DNA of 64,000 nucleotides from CAVZMI01 sp050011775. Its GTDB lineage: Bacteria > Bacteroidota > Ignavibacteria > UBA10030 > CAVZMI01. The first letter of the stretch is position 1, and every line of letters begins with the position of its first letter. Of the stretch, positions 62,158 to 64,000 are shown piece by piece. The stretch covers positions 232,003 through 296,002 of the forward strand of contig JBEKIL010000003.1 in NCBI GenBank assembly GCA_050011775.1, written 5' to 3'. A program made the translations under genes and the position numbers. The notes below the pieces were generated by a model. The model saw nothing but the letters and a program-made list of their open reading frames with translations. It was not told the DNA's origin and did no database searches.

Positions 62158-63356
62158 AATCCGAACTCCGCTCTAAAATCGAAAACAAACAAGCTGTTGT
62201 TGGCGTTGTCGGACTTGGCTACGTCGGACTGCCGCTCTTGCTCTGCTTCGTCGAAAAAGGCTTCCATACCATTGGCCTCGATATCGATTACCGAAAAACC
62301 GAAGCGCTGATGAAGGGCGATTCATATATCAAACACATTCCCGCATGGAGAATTCACAATGCGGTGAAGTCAGGTTTATTTCAAGCGACGACAGATTTTT
62401 CTACGGCATCATCATGTGACGCGATCCTCATTGCCGTACCGACGCCGTTGAACAAAAACCGCGAGCCGGATATGACGTATATAACCTCGACATGCGAATC
62501 GCTTGTTCCATATATCCATCGGAATCAGGTGATCGTCCTTGAATCCACAACATATCCCGGAACTACGGTCGAGGTTGTGATCCCCATCCTTGAAAAAAGC
62601 GGATTGAAAGTCGATAAGGATTTCTATGTATCATTTTCTCCGGAGCGGGAAGACCCTAACCGATCAGATTACTCCACGGAGACGATTCCGAAAGTGGTCG
62701 GTTCGACATCGGCCGACGGCTTGGAGATGACCGACTTATTATATCGACAGATCGTTGTACGAACGGTCCTCGTCTCTTCAACGCAAATTGCGGAAGCCAC
62801 TAAGCTTATGGAAAATATTTTCAGATCAGTGAATATTGCCCTCGTGAATGAGCTGAAAATGATCTTCATAAAAATGGGAATAGATATATGGGAGGTAATT
62901 GAAGCAGCTAAGACGAAGCCATTCGGTTTCATGCCCTTCTATCCCGGCCCCGGTTGGGGCGGACACTGTATTCCGATCGATCCGTTTTATTTAACCTGGA
63001 AGGCTCGAGAATGTGGTTCTCCAACAAAGTTTATCGAACTGGCCGGTGAGATAAATACAGCGATGCCGGATTTCGTTGTAAGAAGAGTTATGGAAGTTCT
63101 AAATCTTCATGGGAAACCCCTAAAAAATACGCATATTCTCATTCTTGGACTCGCATATAAACCGAATGTCGATGATGCTCGTGAATCTCCATCGTTTCAC
63201 CTGATGTCGAAACTGGAGGAATTGGGGTGCAGAGTAAGTTACAACGATCCGTATATTCCTGTGATCGGACCGACACGCGCATTTCCACACTATGGAGGAA
63301 AAACGTCAAGAGAAATCAGCAATGATTTTGATCTTATTCTTATCGGCAAGGGCTAA
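62154..63356 (+). CDS. UDP-sugar 6-dehydrogenase (WbpA/WbpO/TviB-like), C-terminus altered
   Basis: Oxidises C6 of a UDP-hexose or UDP-HexNAc to the uronic acid with two NAD+. 400 residues. NAD site VGVVGLGYVGLPLLL (about 16-30), PTPLNKNREPDM, ESTTYPGTT, FSPEREDPNR and the catalytic Cys272 in GWGGHCIPIDP. The C-terminal third domain reads LGLAYKPNVDDARESPS and then stops at DFDLILIGKG, about 30 residues short of relatives that continue ATDHxxxDY. The sequence meets a reversed ROK-kinase fragment at this point. Activity could survive or be lost. Confidence 0.9.
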   Translation: MKSELRSKIENKQAVVGVVGLGYVGLPLLLCFVEKGFHTIGLDIDYRKTEALMKGDSYIKHIPAWRIHNAVKSGLFQATTDFSTASSCDAILIAVPTPLNKNREPDMTYITSTCESLVPYIHRNQVIVLESTTYPGTTVEVVIPILEKSGLKVDKDFYVSFSPEREDPNRSDYSTETIPKVVGSTSADGLEMTDLLYRQIVVRTVLVSSTQIAEATKLMENIFRSVNIALVNELKMIFIKMGIDIWEVIEAAKTKPFGFMPFYPGPGWGGHCIPIDPFYLTWKARECGSPTKFIELAGEINTAMPDFVVRRVMEVLNLHGKPLKNTHILILGLAYKPNVDDARESPSFHLMSKLEELGCRVSYNDPYIPVIGPTRAFPHYGGKTSREISNDFDLILIGKG

Positions 63357-63521
63357 CGTCTGTTCGATGGCCTTAATTATATTACCCATGATGGCTTCCC
63401 GGCCCAGATGCGTTTGCGCAGGCAATATCCCTTTGCGGATAATCTCCCCTTTTTCGGATACTATACCGAATTTAATATTGGTCCCCCCTAAATCGACACC
63501 GATGAAGTAATCTTTGCTCAT
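63306..63521 (-). pseudogene. ROK-family sugar kinase, N-terminal fragment
   Basis: Reads leftward from ATG 63521: DYFIGVDLGGTNIKFGIVSE is the ROK phosphate-1/ATP site, followed by GREAIMGNIIKAIEQTLALADKNK, then unrelated residues and a stop at 63306. About 250 residues are missing, including the DxGxG catalytic region. It converges with, and is cut at the same place as, the dehydrogenase gene (near 63335-63356), marking a recombination or assembly junction. Confidence 0.8.
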
Positions 63522-63767
63522 AGTTCCTACCAGCTCACTGCATACGGGATAGGATCAGTGGAGGGTGAATAGGAGTTAAAAATTCAAAGAGAAAAATTAA
63601 AAATTATCTGCTAACGGATTTAATTAGAACTTTGAATTCAACTCTGTAGTTTTGCCCAGACATGCAAGTTTCTGCTTGCATTTTGCTTTTTAAATTTTTA
63701 ATTCTGCTCCTTATTCTTCCCTGCTTTTCCTTTCTCCCAAAGGGAAGTTTTCTATCAGATTTTCTGA
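63522..63767. repeat. Gap with palindromic AT-rich element (63571-63711)
   Basis: GGAGTTAAAAATTCAAAGAG (from 63571) is the approximate reverse complement of the stretch ending near 63711 (TTTTTAAATTTTTAATTCTG then CTCC). Inside is a 7-bp hairpin ATGCAAG/CTTGCAT (63662-63681) followed by TTTTGCTTTTT, which could be a rightward terminator. No gene seen in this gap. Confidence 0.5.
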
Positions 63768-64000
63768 CTATTTCTTGTTATATGTCTCTATCCCTATAGC
63801 CAAGCATCTCATGGCTTTTTTCAGATCATCCACGTTGAGGACGTAAGCGATGCGGGCTTCATTCTGACCTTTGCCCGGTGTGGCATAAAATCCAGGTCCC
63901 GGGGCGATCATGGTGGTTTCGCCGTCTAAATTGAAATCGGTCAACAACCAGCGCGCGAAATCCTCGATGTCTTTTACCGGAAGCTTGGCCATGATGTAAA
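63768..64000 (-). CDS. PLP-dependent class I/II aminotransferase, C-terminal end (N-terminus outside window)
   Basis: Reads leftward to a stop at 63768. Residues YIMAKLPVKDIEDFARWLLT, then APGPGFYATPGKGQNEARIAYV and VNDL-like VLNVDDLKKAMRCL, are the C-terminal domain of aspartate-aminotransferase-type enzymes; the Arg in NEARIAYV binds the substrate carboxylate. The frame is open to the right edge (the preceding Tyr and Ile codons at 63993-63998), so the gene starts outside. Separate from and opposed to the glycan locus. Confidence 0.9.
   Translation of the reverse strand, partial: YIMAKLPVKDIEDFARWLLTDFNLDGETTMIAPGPGFYATPGKGQNEARIAYVLNVDDLKKAMRCLAIGIETYNKK

Noticed and set aside
63292..63510. 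72-codon plus-strand frame at the locus end
   Set aside because: Antisense to the ROK fragment and out of frame with the dehydrogenase; no family features.

Overview
The window is bacterial and almost entirely one giant surface-polysaccharide locus. Genes are densely packed, about 43% GC by eye, and all run rightward from base 1 to about 63.36 kb. Many starts carry an AGGAGG-like ribosome site, and neighbours often overlap (ATGA or TAATG). No rRNA, tRNA, CRISPR array, phage gene or intact insertion sequence was recognised. Two Wzm/Wzt exporters, dozens of glycan enzymes and family-typical sequences suggest a Gram-negative of the Bacteroidota/Ignavibacteria-like (FCB) kind, but the taxon is only a guess.

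Layout. 0-5 kb: end of a GT4 glycosyltransferase, then a PAPS-making module (cysC, cysD, cysN) interrupted twice by small four-helix-bundle (S23/IVP-type) genes framed by complementary purine- and pyrimidine-rich hexamer arms. 5-20 kb: glycosyltransferases, two sulfotransferases, a DegT/WecE aminotransferase, a NeuD-like acyltransferase, a flippase-like membrane protein, GT-C-like membrane proteins and an out-of-place BKACE-family enzyme. 20-24 kb: NAD synthetase and the first ABC exporter (short Wzt). 24-34 kb: an AT-richer cassette of glycosyltransferases, methyltransferases and a GT-C protein, bracketed by direct repeats of the Wzt 3' end and holding several gene fragments. 34-55 kb: three paralogous giant membrane proteins of about 900 residues, a third sulfotransferase, the second ABC exporter (Wzt with a C-terminal glycan-binding region), a 1050-residue sulfotransferase/coiled-coil/glycosyltransferase fusion, methyltransferases and a methyltransferase-GT2 fusion. 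55-63 kb: acyltransferase, methyltransferase, GT2 enzymes, a two-domain 856-residue glycosyltransferase and a UDP-sugar dehydrogenase that runs into a broken ROK-kinase gene. The right edge holds the end of a leftward aminotransferase gene.

How it fits together. CysD/CysN make APS and CysC makes PAPS. The sulfate-reduction genes are absent and four sulfotransferase domains lie downstream, so the PAPS probably feeds sulfation of a surface glycan. Aminotransferase, acyltransferase, dehydrogenase and methyltransferases supply or decorate sugars, GT2/GT4 enzymes build the chain on the cytoplasmic face, GT-C proteins probably act on lipid-linked sugars at the membrane, and Wzm/Wzt pairs export it.

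The most unusual signals are: the four-helix-bundle genes inside complementary arms, an architecture known from 23S rRNA intervening sequences but here inside a protein operon; CysN with a decayed APS-kinase domain next to an intact CysC; the sulfotransferase/coiled-coil/GT fusion with 28-residue repeats; the triplicated giant membrane proteins with a shared C-terminal motif; and a set of gene-end scars (wzt, nadE, gmd, epimerases, ROK, RAYT) that record modular rearrangement.
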